Both the position numbers and the translations under genes were made by a program. A stretch of 64,000 nt of DNA from Paractinoplanes aksuensis (GTDB taxonomy: Bacteria > Actinomycetota > Actinomycetes > Mycobacteriales > Micromonosporaceae), in the NCBI RefSeq assembly GCF_024137025.1, contig NZ_JAMYJR010000002.1:1-64000 (forward strand), written 5' to 3'. Each line of letters begins with the position of its first letter. Position 1 is the stretch's first letter. Under the pieces are notes generated by a model. The model worked only from the letters and a program-made list of their open reading frames with translations. It had not been told where the DNA came from and did not search any database. Shown here in pieces: positions 44,656 through 53,371 of the stretch.

Positions 44656-47423
44656 CGGCACAGTTCGAGATCGTCGAGCCGCCGGTGGGTGCGCTGCCTC
44701 CGCGCGCACGGCTGAATTCGACGGCCGGGGTGCTGTCGCTGGACGGGACCTGGCAGTTCGCGTGGTCGCCGACGGCCGAGACGGGCAAGGACCCGGCCGA
44801 CCCGGGTCGGACGTGGGACACGCTGCCGGTGCCGTCGCACTGGCAGCTGCACGGCTACGGCTCGCCGGCGTACACCAATGTCCGCTTCCCGTTTCCGATC
44901 GACCCGCCGTACGTGCCGCAGGACAACCCGACCGGTGAGTACCGGCGGATCGTGCGCCGGCCCGCGGACTGGCGGGGCGGGCGGGTGCTGCTGAGGTTCG
45001 ACGGCGTGGACTCGTGGTTCCAGGTGTGGGTCAACGGGGCGCCGGTGGGGCGGGCCTCGGGCAGCCGGCTCACCGTCGAGTTCGACGTGACCGCGCATCT
45101 GACCGGGGGCGACGATGTGCTCGCGGTGCGGGTGCACCAGTGGAGTTTCGGCAGCTACGTCGAGGATCAGGATCAGTGGTGGCTGTCGGGGATCTTCCGG
45201 TCGGTGGCGCTGCTGCACCGGCCCGAGGGCGGCATCGACGACCTGTACGTGGTGGCGGGCGGGGACGGGTCACTGTCGGTCACGGCGCCGGTGCCCGTGC
45301 GGTTCACGCGGCCGGACGACGTGCAGCCGTGGTCGGCCGAGAAGCCGGCGCTGTACCGGCTGCTGGTGAGCACCGACGCGGAGACGGTGTCGCTCGACGT
45401 CGGGTTCCGGACGGTCACGGTGGACGGGGATCGGCTGCTGCTCAACGGGAAGCCGCTCGTGTTCCGGGGGGTCAATCGGCATGACATCGATGCCCGGACC
45501 GGGCGGGCCGTCTCGCGGGCGCGGATGGAACACGATGTCGCGCTGATGAAAGAGCACAACATCAATGCCGTACGGACGAGTCACTATCCGCCTGACCCGT
45601 ACTTCCTGTCGTTGTGTGATCGGTACGGGCTGTACGTGATCGACGAATGTGACATCGAGACGCACGGGTTCGGACTGGTAGGGTGGCGGGGGAATCCGTC
45701 GGACGATCCGGCCTGGGGTCCGGTGTATCTGGACCGGATGCGGCGGATGGTCGAGCGGGACAAGAACGCGCCCAGCGTCGTGATGTGGTCGCTCGGCAAC
45801 GAGGCGGGGTGGGGCCGCAATCTGGCCACCAACGCGGCCTGGACTTCATCCAGGGATGCGACCCGGCCGATCCACTACGAAGCCGACGAGGAGTGCGAGA
45901 GCGTCTCCGTCTACAGCCGGATGTATCCGACGTACGACAAGCTCGAGGCGATCGGGCGTGGGGCCGAGCCTGCGCTGGCCGACCCGGAGCGCGATCGGCG
46001 CCGCCGCGGGCTGCCGATGATCATGTGCGAGTACGGGCACGCTATGGGGAACGGGCCGGGCGGGCTGGCCGACTACGAGGCGATCATCGACGCGTATCCG
46101 CGGTTGGCGGGCGGGTTCATCTGGGAATGGGCCGATCATGCGCTGCTGAGTGACGGTTCCTACCGCTACGGCGGCGATTTCGGCGAGCTTGTGCACGACG
46201 GGTCGTTCGTCGTCGACGGGTTGCTCTTTCCCGACCGTACGCCGTCACCGGGCCTGACCGAGCTGGCCGCGATCATCACGCCGGTGCGGCTGCGCTTCGA
46301 CGGCGACGACCTGCTGATCGAGAATCGATGGAGTTTCACGACTACTGCGGAGGTGGTTTTCGCTTCGGCGGCGGGGGAGGTGCTCGACGTGCCGCCGATC
46401 GAGCCACTGACGTCATACCGCCTGTCGGACGCACCCCCGAGCGTCACGGCGACCCTCGGCGGGAAGGTGCTGGCCCGGGCGCAGCGACCGCCGGCGTTGG
46501 GTGCGCCTGCACGCTCTGGGGCGAGCGGCCGTGAGCGACTCGGTGGCGTCGTGATTTCGCAGCCCAGCCGTGAACAACATGGTGACGCCGGGGTCGACGA
46601 TGCTGGTCGTGAGCCGTTTGGTGACGCCGGGATCGACGCGGGCGGCCGGGGTGGAGCAGCCGCCGGTCGGTCCATTCCACGCCCGGATCGTCTCGGGCCG
46701 TTCCCGCTGGCCTCGGTGGCGTTGGACGCCTGGCGGGCGCCGACCGAGAACGACCGCTTCCCGGGCTGGGACGGCAAGGTGTCGATGGAGGAGCAGTGGC
46801 GGGCGGCCGGGCTCGACCGCCTGATCGCCGCGCCGGCTCGGGGTCGCTACCAGCCGGCCGGGCTCGACAGCGGCTTCGAAATCGATTATCGATGGTCGAT
46901 ACGCGATGACGGGCTCCGGCTTGACGTCGACATCGAGCGGCTGGGGGAGTGGCGGCTGTCGTTGCCCCGGCTGGGGATCGCGCTGGCCCTGCGCACCCCG
47001 GACCCGTCGTCGGTCGTCTTCTCGTGGCTCGGTCTCGGACCGGGCGAGTCCTACCCGGATTCGCGCGCCGGCGTCTGGTTCGGCGAACACAGCATGACCG
47101 TCGGCGAGGCGCAGACCCCGTACGTGGTGCCGCAAGAGAACGGAAACCGCTCCGAGGTGAGCCGGATGAGCCTCGCCGCTCCCGCCGGAACGCTGCACAT
47201 CGCGGGCGACAGCCCCTTCGACGTCGCCGTGCGGCCGTGGTCGACCGCCGCCCTCGAGAGCGCCCGTCACGCCGACGAACTCGTTGAGGACGACGTGCTC
47301 TGGGTCCACCTCGCGGCCGGGGTGACCGGTTTGGGCTCGGCCAGTTGCGGGCCCGCGGTACGTCCCTCGGGCCAGTACCGGGCGGCGCGGGCGCAGCTGG
47401 GCTTCGTCTTCACGACCAGCTGA
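44652..47423 (+). CDS. Glycoside hydrolase family 2 beta-galactosidase (LacZ-like)
   Basis: The 923-residue enzyme has a jelly-roll N-domain ([20 protein letters not shown]), an Ig domain and a TIM barrel. The acid/base is Glu384 in LGNEAGWG and the nucleophile is Glu460 in [10 protein letters not shown], 76 apart as in LacZ. The C-terminal domain 5 ends at 923, somewhat shorter than LacZ. A Gly/Arg/Asp-rich insert of about 75 residues at 607-683 is encoded by ~39-bp degenerate repeats and interrupts domain 5. The ATG overlaps the GH95 stop. It probably removes beta-galactosyl units from the same glycan as GH95. Confidence 0.92.
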   Translation: MTAQFEIVEPPVGALPPRARLNSTAGVLSLDGTWQFAWSPTAETGKDPADPGRTWDTLPVPSHWQLHGYGSPAYTNVRFPFPIDPPYVPQDNPTGEYRRIVRRPADWRGGRVLLRFDGVDSWFQVWVNGAPVGRASGSRLTVEFDVTAHLTGGDDVLAVRVHQWSFGSYVEDQDQWWLSGIFRSVALLHRPEGGIDDLYVVAGGDGSLSVTAPVPVRFTRPDDVQPWSAEKPALYRLLVSTDAETVSLDVGFRTVTVDGDRLLLNGKPLVFRGVNRHDIDARTGRAVSRARMEHDVALMKEHNINAVRTSHYPPDPYFLSLCDRYGLYVIDECDIETHGFGLVGWRGNPSDDPAWGPVYLDRMRRMVERDKNAPSVVMWSLGNEAGWGRNLATNAAWTSSRDATRPIHYEADEECESVSVYSRMYPTYDKLEAIGRGAEPALADPERDRRRRGLPMIMCEYGHAMGNGPGGLADYEAIIDAYPRLAGGFIWEWADHALLSDGSYRYGGDFGELVHDGSFVVDGLLFPDRTPSPGLTELAAIITPVRLRFDGDDLLIENRWSFTTTAEVVFASAAGEVLDVPPIEPLTSYRLSDAPPSVTATLGGKVLARAQRPPALGAPARSGASGRERLGGVVISQPSREQHGDAGVDDAGREPFGDAGIDAGGRGGAAAGRSIPRPDRLGPFPLASVALDAWRAPTENDRFPGWDGKVSMEEQWRAAGLDRLIAAPARGRYQPAGLDSGFEIDYRWSIRDDGLRLDVDIERLGEWRLSLPRLGIALALRTPDPSSVVFSWLGLGPGESYPDSRAGVWFGEHSMTVGEAQTPYVVPQENGNRSEVSRMSLAAPAGTLHIAGDSPFDVAVRPWSTAALESARHADELVEDDVLWVHLAAGVTGLGSASCGPAVRPSGQYRAARAQLGFVFTTS
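46530..46648. repeat. ~39-bp degenerate repeat inside the beta-galactosidase gene
   Basis: Blocks starting CGTGAxC with GGTGACGCCGGG lie at about 46530, 46570 and 46609. They encode the low-complexity insert ([22 protein letters not shown]). They resemble the intergenic minisatellites of this window in style and have kept the frame. Confidence 0.7.
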
Positions 47424-47503
47424 ACCTCGTGCCGCCGGTCAGGGCCGGCAGCTGCGGCTGACCCCGCTCCGTCCGCCGGCCGAGCTTGGCTGCTGATTGC
47501 TGG

Positions 47504-48445
47504 TCAGTCGGGCTGGTCGGGCCACAGGTCGGGGTCGGCCCAGGCGCCGGTGATGGCCAGATCGGCGTTCTGCCCTCGTTGGCGGGCGAAGCGCAACGCC
47601 AGCTTTTGCAGCAGCACGGTCATGGGGATCTGGTCGAGCAGGGCCGAACCGGTCGAGGCCTCGGTGGTGAAGGTGGCGACCTGCATCCGTTCGAGCACGG
47701 CGGCGTGGCGCAGGGCGGTGGTCAGCTCGCCGGGGTCGGCGGTGGGCTGCAGCACGAGCAGGGTGTCGGCCGCCGTGTAGGGGACGGCCGCGCCGTGCAG
47801 CAGACGGTCCGGATCGAAGCCTTCGCAGAGGATGCGGGCGCCCTCGCGGATCTTCAGGGCGCCCTCGCGGGCGGTGACCGACCACGGACCGGGGCCGACG
47901 ATCGCCATCGCGCGAGCCGGGACGGGGACGTCGCCCGGCTCGTCGCCGAGCTGGGCGGCTACGGCCTTCACGTCGCCGCCCGGGGCTCCGAGGTGATGGG
48001 CGATCTGCGCCAGCACAGTGAGAGCGGTGGTGTAGCTGACCGTGTACGTCTCGGACGTCTCGGCCACCGGCGTGCGCACCGCCTCGGGCCAGTCGACGGC
48101 GGGCCCGGTCACCGAGACCAGGGGAAGTCCGGCTTCGAGCGCGATGCGGCGGCTGCGACGGGCGTACGCCGTCTTGCCGGTGTGGGTGATGACGACCGTC
48201 GCGTCGCCGTCGCGAATCAGGTCGGCGCTGAAAGCGTTGGCGGCGATCCAGCGGGCATCGTGACCGGCGCCGGTCAGTTCGGCCGCGCCCAGCTCGGCGG
48301 CGTGCAGGCTCGTGCCGGTGCCGATCAGCCAGATCCGTCGCGCGCCGGCCAGGCGGGCGGCGGCCGGGGCGGTCAGGGCTGGATCGGCCAGGGCCCGGAT
48401 CGCCTCCGGCTGCGCCGCAATCATGCGTTCGAGCTGTGCGGTCAT
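47504..48445 (-). CDS. SIS-domain sugar isomerase/deaminase-like protein
   Basis: The 313-residue protein has two SIS domains: WLIGTGTSLHAAELGA with VVITHTGKT in the first, and IVGPGPWSVTAREGALKIREG in the second. It resembles the isomerase half of GlmS and AgaS/FrlB-type enzymes that act on phosphorylated keto/amino sugars. It is convergent with the GH2 gene 80 bases away, so a role in hexosamine or glycosylamine use next to the glycosidases is plausible. The exact reaction is not known. Confidence 0.85.
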   Translation of the reverse strand: MTAQLERMIAAQPEAIRALADPALTAPAAARLAGARRIWLIGTGTSLHAAELGAAELTGAGHDARWIAANAFSADLIRDGDATVVITHTGKTAYARRSRRIALEAGLPLVSVTGPAVDWPEAVRTPVAETSETYTVSYTTALTVLAQIAHHLGAPGGDVKAVAAQLGDEPGDVPVPARAMAIVGPGPWSVTAREGALKIREGARILCEGFDPDRLLHGAAVPYTAADTLLVLQPTADPGELTTALRHAAVLERMQVATFTTEASTGSALLDQIPMTVLLQKLALRFARQRGQNADLAITGAWADPDLWPDQPD

Positions 48446-48501
48446 GAGTGCCCTCCCCGTTCACGTGCTTGCGGTCGCTGCCTTGATCTTGCCGCTCGCG
48501 T

Positions 48502-48690
48502 GCTGGTCTCGCGAGTGGTCACGTCGACCCCCGTCGCTCGCGTTGCAGTACTTGTCGCGGGTTGGTCTGGCGGATCGTCAGGTTGGTTCTCGCGTCTCGC
48601 GTGGTGGTTCTTTGTCGCGCGCTGGTCTCATGAATGATCACGTTGAGCCCGGCCGCTGACGTTGTGGTTCTTGTTGCCCGCTGTCGTGAC
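48502..48690. repeat. 60-bp degenerate tandem repeat, three to four copies
   Basis: TGGTCT-centred units start at 48502, 48562 and 48622, exactly 60 bp apart, and a weak fourth lies near 48680. Units share GTGGTCACGTCGACCC-like and TTGTCGCG segments. The last copies run into the 3' end of the MarR gene at 48638, so its C-terminal tail (SNPKSHDSGQQEPQRQRPG) is probably repeat-derived. Confidence 0.75.
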
Positions 48691-49132
48691 TCTTCGGGTT
48701 GCTGTGGTGGTCGACGAGGGTCGTCAGCAGGCTGGTCAGGTCGGCCCGTTGGGTGGGGTCGAGTGGGGCCAGCACCTCGTCCTCGACGGCGGCCAGCAGT
48801 TTGTCGAGCTTGCGCAAGGTGCGACGGCCGGCGGTGGTGATCCGGACCAAGTTGCGGCGCTTGTCGGCCGGGTCGGGCGCCCGCTCGACCTGCTCGCGTT
48901 CGGCCAGCTCGTTGAGGACGGCGACCAGGTCGCTGCGGTAGATCCGGGTGCGGTCGCTCAGCTGGGCCTGGCTGGCCGCGCCGAACTCGTCGAGCGTGGC
49001 CAGCACGGCGTAATGCCACTTCCTGGCGTCGACCCGGGCCAGCTCGTCGTTGACCAGCCGGTCGGAATGCATGGCGGCCAGCGACAGCAGCCGGGTCCGC
49101 AGAGTCCGCAACCGCTCGGCGCCCTCGCTCAT
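48638..49132 (-). CDS. MarR-family transcriptional regulator
   Basis: The 164-residue regulator has the MarR winged helix (ASQAQLSDRTRIYRSDLVAVLNEL, then RAPDPADKRRNLVRITTAG as wing with the DxRxxxxxxT pattern). The C-terminal tail is Gln/Ser/Arg-rich and lies in a repeat. It is divergent from a second small regulator; two perfect CGTTAGT-N3-ACTAACG palindromes lie between, so it is probably an autorepressor that also controls the neighbour. Confidence 0.9.
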   Translation of the reverse strand: MSEGAERLRTLRTRLLSLAAMHSDRLVNDELARVDARKWHYAVLATLDEFGAASQAQLSDRTRIYRSDLVAVLNELAEREQVERAPDPADKRRNLVRITTAGRRTLRKLDKLLAAVEDEVLAPLDPTQRADLTSLLTTLVDHHSNPKSHDSGQQEPQRQRPGST

Positions 49133-49151
49133 GTCGCCAGCCTAGCACTTG

Positions 49152-49197
49152 CGTTAGTCACACTAACGACCTAGCGTCGGCGTTAGTGCCACTAACG
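49152..49197. promoter_or_regulatory. Two perfect MarR-type operators CGTTAGT-N3-ACTAACG
   Basis: CGTTAGTCACACTAACG at 49152-49168 and CGTTAGTGCCACTAACG at 49181-49197 are identical 7-3-7 palindromes with centres 29 bp apart. The first lies 19 bp from the start of the minus-strand MarR gene; the second ends 14 bp before the ATG of the plus-strand regulator. Confidence 0.8.
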
Positions 49198-49211
49198 AAA
49201 TGGAGCACACC

Positions 49212-49613
49212 ATGACCCCCATCCCGTTCGGCGCCCAGCTCATCGGCCGCACCGAGAAGGCCCTGAACGCCCTCCTCGAGCGCGCCCTCGCCGGCACCGG
49301 CCTGACCGAGCCGCAGTGGGTGGCCCTGACCCTGACCGTCACCGCCGAGGGCGCCGACCCCACTCCTCGGATCGCCCACTCCCTCCGGATCGGCGAGCCC
49401 GCTGCCGGCCGCCGCCTGACCGAACTGGCCGATCTGGGCTTGGTCCGCGCCGCTGAGCCCACCGCCCACGGTCGCGCGGTGTGGCAGGCGGTGCGCACGC
49501 AAACCGGCCGCGCCACCGATGAACTGTGGGGCGACCTGCCCGAGGCCGACCGCCTGACGGCCGCTCGTGTCCTCAACACCGTTCTCGCCCGCGCCGACGC
49601 CGTCCTGGCCTGA
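49212..49613 (+). CDS. Small MarR-like winged-helix protein
   Basis: The 133-residue protein has a helix-turn-helix (LTEPQWVALTLTVTAEG and HSLRIGEPAAGRRLTELADLGLV) and an Ala/Arg-rich C-terminus. The ATG at 49212 has GGAG upstream; an ATG 12 bases earlier is less likely. It is the target of the operators at 49152-49197. The DNA-binding site is its own candidate too, because both regulators share the region. Confidence 0.8.
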   Translation: MTPIPFGAQLIGRTEKALNALLERALAGTGLTEPQWVALTLTVTAEGADPTPRIAHSLRIGEPAAGRRLTELADLGLVRAAEPTAHGRAVWQAVRTQTGRATDELWGDLPEADRLTAARVLNTVLARADAVLA

Positions 49614-49648
49614 GGTGGGCGGTGGCCGAGGTCCGTTACCATCCGCGG

Positions 49649-50076
49649 ATGACCACGATGACGACTCGCCTCCACGTGCCGACCGCGGGCCGCCATCGTG
49701 CTGGTGGATGGTTCCTGGTGGCGGCGCAGTTCGGGTTCACCGCGCTGTACGCCTTCAGCGCCTGTCTCGGCTCCGCGCGGGCCGCCGAGCTGACCGGGCA
49801 GTGGTACGTCCCGTCCCAGGGTGACGGCCTGACCGACGAGCTCGACGTCATCGGCGGCTGGCCGTGGGCGGCCCTGGTGACGATCGTGGTGTCCAGCGGT
49901 TTCGTCTTGCCCTGCTGAGCTTCTTCGTCTCGCTCATCGTGTTCTTCAGCGGTTACGCCAAGGGCCGCCGCCGGCTGACCGTGGCGCTGATCGCCTCGAC
50001 CGTCACGACGGTCCTGTTGCTCGTAGTCAGTCTGACCCCGCCCATGATGTCCCTGTCGGGCTGGCTCCTCGACTGA
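49649..50076 (+). pseudogene. Membrane protein gene split by a frameshift
   Basis: Codons from ATG 49649 give MTTMTTRLHVPTAG, two membrane-like segments and WPWAALVTIVVSSGFVL, then a premature TGA at 49916-49918. The +1 frame continues directly with LLSFFVSLIVFFSGYAKGRRRL and a last membrane helix to the stop at 50076. Inserting one base in TTGCCCTG near 49906 would restore a roughly 142-residue, four-helix protein. It may be a true pseudogene or a sequencing error. Confidence 0.65.
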
Positions 50077-50077
50077 C

Positions 50078-50140
50078 CAGCGCGACGCGTTCGGCCAGCG
50101 CGACGCGTTCGGCCAGCGCGACGCGTCGGTCAGCGCGACT
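50078..50140. repeat. 18-bp tandem repeat upstream of cellulase
   Basis: CAGCGCGACGCGTTCGGC occurs at 50078 and 50096. A 17-bp variant follows at 50114 and a partial copy at 50131. It lies just left of the first CebR-like palindrome. Confidence 0.85.
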
Positions 50141-50153
50141 GTGAGCGCTAACA
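50140..50153. promoter_or_regulatory. LacI/CebR-type operator-like palindrome, site 1
   Basis: TGTGAGCGCTAACA is a 14-bp near-perfect dyad with central AGCGCT, the core of LacI-family operators. It lies 68 bp upstream of the stronger site at 50208. Confidence 0.5.
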
Positions 50154-50207
50154 AACCGCACATCGTACGAGCCCGCCTCGGGAGAAGCAAGACGCGCAGC
50201 GCAAAGT

Positions 50208-50221
50208 TGGGAGCGCTCCCA
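50208..50221. promoter_or_regulatory. CebR box TGGGAGCGCTCCCA upstream of cellulase
   Basis: This perfect 14-bp palindrome is identical to the published binding site of the cellobiose repressor CebR in Streptomyces. It lies 19 bp upstream of the predicted -35 element and 89 bp upstream of the cellulase ATG. It implies induction by cello-oligosaccharides. No CebR gene is in the window. Confidence 0.85.
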
Positions 50222-50239
50222 GATTTAAGGAAACGTTGA

Positions 50240-50267
50240 TTGACGTCTATCAAATATGGCGGATAAC
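50240..50267 (+). promoter_or_regulatory. Predicted cellulase promoter
   Basis: TTGACG at 50240-50245, a 16-bp spacer and GATAAC at 50262-50267 resemble a housekeeping promoter. Transcription would start near 50274, giving a leader of about 35 bases with AAGGCGG before the ATG. Confidence 0.5.
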
Positions 50268-50309
50268 GTGCGCTTCCCCTGTTACGCACGTGTTCCCCAA
50301 GGCGGATAG

Positions 50310-52364
50310 ATGTCTTCCACCCGTGGCACCCGGCGGCGAGCGGCCCTGGCCGGCGTCGTCGCCCTGCTCACCCTCCTCGGCCTGTGGACCGCGACTGCCG
50401 CCGGCGCCGCCGCGGCCGGCTGCAAGGTCGTCTACACGGTCGGCTCGCAGTGGAGCGGCGGCTTCACGGCCAACGTCGCGATCACCAACCTCGGCGACGC
50501 GATCTCGAGCTGGCGCCTGACCTGGGCCTTCCCGGGCAGCCAGACCGTCACCCAGGCCTGGAACGCCTCCGTCACCGCCGCCGGCGCCGACGTCACCGCC
50601 ACCAACGCGAGCTACAACGGCTCGATCGCCACCAACGGCACCGCGAACTTCGGCTTCAACGGCAGCTGGACCGGCAGCAACCCGGTCCCGGCGACGTTCG
50701 CCCTCAACGGTGTCACCTGCACCGGCACCACCGGGCCGACCACGCCCCCGACCACACCGCCGACCACGCCACCCACGACCCCACCGCCGACCGGTAACGC
50801 GGAGGCGACCGTCGCCGCCATGCAGCCGGGCTGGAACCTGGGCAACTCGCTCGACGCCACCGGCGCCGACGAGACCTCGTGGGGCAACCCGCGCATCACC
50901 GAGGCCCTGCTCGACGGGGTCAGGGCGCAAGGCTTCAAGAGCATCCGCATCCCGGTCACCTGGGGTCAGCACCAGGGCGGTTCCCCGAGCTACACCATCG
51001 AGGCGGCTTACCTGGCCCGGGTCAAGGAGGTCGTCGACTGGGCCCTGGCCGACGGCTTCTACGTGATGATCAACGTCCACCACGACTCGTGGCAGTGGCT
51101 CAACAGCATGCCCGGCGCCCAGTCCCGGTACGACGCCACGTGGACCCAGATCGCCGCCGCCTTCCGCGACAGCCCGGACAAGCTGGTGTTCGAGAGCGTC
51201 AACGAGCCCCAGTTCACCGACGAGGGCCAGAGCGCGACCCACCTCAACGCGCTCAACACGTCGTTCCACAAGATCGTGCGCGGTTCCGGCGGCGGCAACG
51301 CGACCCGCCTGCTCGTGCTGCCCACCCTGCACACGTCGGCCGACCAGGTGCACCTGGACGCGCTGGCCACCACGATCGCCGCCCTCAACGACCGGAACAT
51401 CGCCGCTACCGTGCACTACTACGGCTATTGGCCGTTCAGCGTGAACATCGCCGGCACCACCACGTTCGACGCCACCACCCAGGCCGACCTCGTCGGTTAC
51501 CTCGACCGCTCGGCCGCCACGTTCACGGCCAAGGGCATCCCGGTCATCCTGGGCGAGTGGGGCCTGCTCGGCTTCGACCGGTCGCTGAACGCGGTCGAAC
51601 AGGGCGAGAAGCTGAAGTTCTTCGAGTATCTGGGCTACTACGCCAAGCAGAAGAAGATCACCACGATGCTGTGGGACAACGGCCAGCACCTCGACCGTAC
51701 GGCTTTGACCTGGCGCGACCCCGAGCTCTACGCCCACGTCAAGTCGGCGTGGACGACTCGCTCAGGAACGGCCGACACCGATCAGGTTTTCCTGTCCAAG
51801 TCGACCGCGATCACCGCCAAGACCGTCACGCTCAATCCGAACGGCACGACGTTCAGCGCGTTGCGTCTCAACAACACCGATCTCGTACGCGGAACCGACT
51901 ACACCATCAGCGGCAACGAGCTCACGCTGAGCTCCGCGCTGCTGACCCGGCTGGCCGGCGACCGCGCGTACGGCGTCAATGCCCGTGTCACCGCTGTCTT
52001 CTCGGCCGGCGTGCCGTGGCGGATCAACATCATCACGTACGACACCCCGGCCGTGGCCGCCCGCAGCGGGACCACCGCCGCCTTCACCGTCCCGGTCACC
52101 TTCCGGGGCGACCGGCTCGCCACCATGGAGGCCAAGTACGCCGACGGCAGCAACGCCGGCCCACAGAACTGGACGTCGTTCAAGGAGTTCGCCTACACGT
52201 TCCTGCCCGACTACACGGCCGGCACGGTCGCGCTCACCCCGGAGTTCTTCGCCGACGTCACCGACGGCGCGAAGGTGACGCTGACCCTGCACTTCTGGAG
52301 CGGGGCCAAGGTCACCTACTACGTCACGAAGTCCGGAAGCACGGTCACTGGTGCGATCTCGTGA
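50310..52364 (+). CDS. Secreted cellulase: CBM2 - GH5 - X2-like domains
   Basis: The 684-residue protein has a signal peptide (residues 1-35), a CBM2 cellulose-binding module (about 37-136), a PTTPP linker and a GH5 catalytic domain (about 170-480). The acid/base is Glu299 in ESVNEPQF and the nucleophile Glu416 in LGEWGLLG. A C-terminal X2/Ig-like region (about 500-590) and a further beta domain follow. It should be an endo-beta-1,4-glucanase acting outside the cell. Regulation by CebR-type sites is indicated upstream. The 3' end overlaps the convergent EamA gene by 20 bp. Confidence 0.95.
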   Translation: MSSTRGTRRRAALAGVVALLTLLGLWTATAAGAAAAGCKVVYTVGSQWSGGFTANVAITNLGDAISSWRLTWAFPGSQTVTQAWNASVTAAGADVTATNASYNGSIATNGTANFGFNGSWTGSNPVPATFALNGVTCTGTTGPTTPPTTPPTTPPTTPPPTGNAEATVAAMQPGWNLGNSLDATGADETSWGNPRITEALLDGVRAQGFKSIRIPVTWGQHQGGSPSYTIEAAYLARVKEVVDWALADGFYVMINVHHDSWQWLNSMPGAQSRYDATWTQIAAAFRDSPDKLVFESVNEPQFTDEGQSATHLNALNTSFHKIVRGSGGGNATRLLVLPTLHTSADQVHLDALATTIAALNDRNIAATVHYYGYWPFSVNIAGTTTFDATTQADLVGYLDRSAATFTAKGIPVILGEWGLLGFDRSLNAVEQGEKLKFFEYLGYYAKQKKITTMLWDNGQHLDRTALTWRDPELYAHVKSAWTTRSGTADTDQVFLSKSTAITAKTVTLNPNGTTFSALRLNNTDLVRGTDYTISGNELTLSSALLTRLAGDRAYGVNARVTAVFSAGVPWRINIITYDTPAVAARSGTTAAFTVPVTFRGDRLATMEAKYADGSNAGPQNWTSFKEFAYTFLPDYTAGTVALTPEFFADVTDGAKVTLTLHFWSGAKVTYYVTKSGSTVTGAIS

Positions 52365-53262
52365 CAGCTGGTTCCGGAGCCGGCCCGCGTGGCCGGCTCC
52401 GGGACACCGCCACCCCGGCCAGGCACAGCACCCCGCCGGCGATGGCCAGCGCGCGCGGCACCTCGTCCAGGATCAGCCAGGACAGCAGGATGACCACGAC
52501 CGGGACGGCGTACGTGGTGGAGCCCATCTTGCCCGCGGTCGTGCGGGCCAGCGCGTAGGCCCAGGTGGTGAACGCGACAGCGGTCGGGAACACGCCGAGG
52601 TACACGACGTTGAGCGTGGCGCTCATCGGAGCTGTGCGAATGTCGTCGATCAGCTGCCCCGCGAACGGCAAACACGCAACGGCGCCGATCAAACAGCCGA
52701 AAGTGGTCGCCTGCAACGCCGAGGCGTACCGAAGGGCGGGTTTCTGCGCCACGACACCGGCCGCGTAGGTGACGGCGGCGACCAGGCACAACAGCACCCC
52801 GAGCACGGACGCCCGCCCGCCGCCGGACATCGACAACCCGACCACCACGGCCCCCGCGAACGACACCCCGATCCCGGCCAGCAATCGCGGCGGGAAGCCC
52901 TCGTGCAGCAGCCAGCCGGCCAGCAGCGCCATGACGGCCGGCCCGACGTTGACGATCATCGCGGCCGTGCCCGCGTCGACCAGTTCCTCACCCCAGTTCA
53001 GCGCGACCATGTACAGCCCGAACCACAGCACGCCCGAGACGGCGATCCCCGGCCAGGCCGCGCGTGGTGGCAGTCCCTGCCTCCGGACGAGCAGGAACAA
53101 CACGAGGACAACAGCCCCCGACAGCAGCCGCCCGAGCGCGAGCGAGCCGGGGGAGAAGTGCGGGGCAGCGGCCCGGATCCCGACGAACGCCGAGGCCCAG
53201 AACACCACCGTGACGGAAGCGGCAGCCACAGCCGCCCACGGCACACGTTCGGTTTCTTCCAT
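52345..53262 (-). CDS. EamA/DMT-family transporter
   Basis: The 305-residue membrane protein has ten hydrophobic helices in two EamA repeats (first FWASAFVGIRAAAPHFSPG, second with TTYAVPVVVILLSWLILDE). Such proteins export or import small metabolites such as amino acids or nucleosides. The start is ATG 53262. It sits between two cellulose-related plus-strand genes but is oppositely oriented. Substrate unknown. Confidence 0.9.
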   Translation of the reverse strand: MEETERVPWAAVAAASVTVVFWASAFVGIRAAAPHFSPGSLALGRLLSGAVVLVLFLLVRRQGLPPRAAWPGIAVSGVLWFGLYMVALNWGEELVDAGTAAMIVNVGPAVMALLAGWLLHEGFPPRLLAGIGVSFAGAVVVGLSMSGGGRASVLGVLLCLVAAVTYAAGVVAQKPALRYASALQATTFGCLIGAVACLPFAGQLIDDIRTAPMSATLNVVYLGVFPTAVAFTTWAYALARTTAGKMGSTTYAVPVVVILLSWLILDEVPRALAIAGGVLCLAGVAVSRSRPRGPAPEPAVTRSHQ

Positions 53263-53371
53263 ACCGCCACCCAACCGCGCCGACGTTTCGGTGGCTAGCG
53301 AAAAACGGACCGCACACCTCGGCGCCCGAGTTTCTCTTCCGTTCCGCGCCCGGCCCTCTCGAGGAGGAGTG

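Noticed and set aside
40582..44709. 1,375-codon frame antisense to the exporter and GH95
   Set aside because: Shadow of two certain genes.
52769..53371. N-terminal extension of the CBM2-metallopeptidase gene
   Set aside because: Signal peptide and GAGGAGG place the start at 53372; the extension is antisense to the EamA gene.
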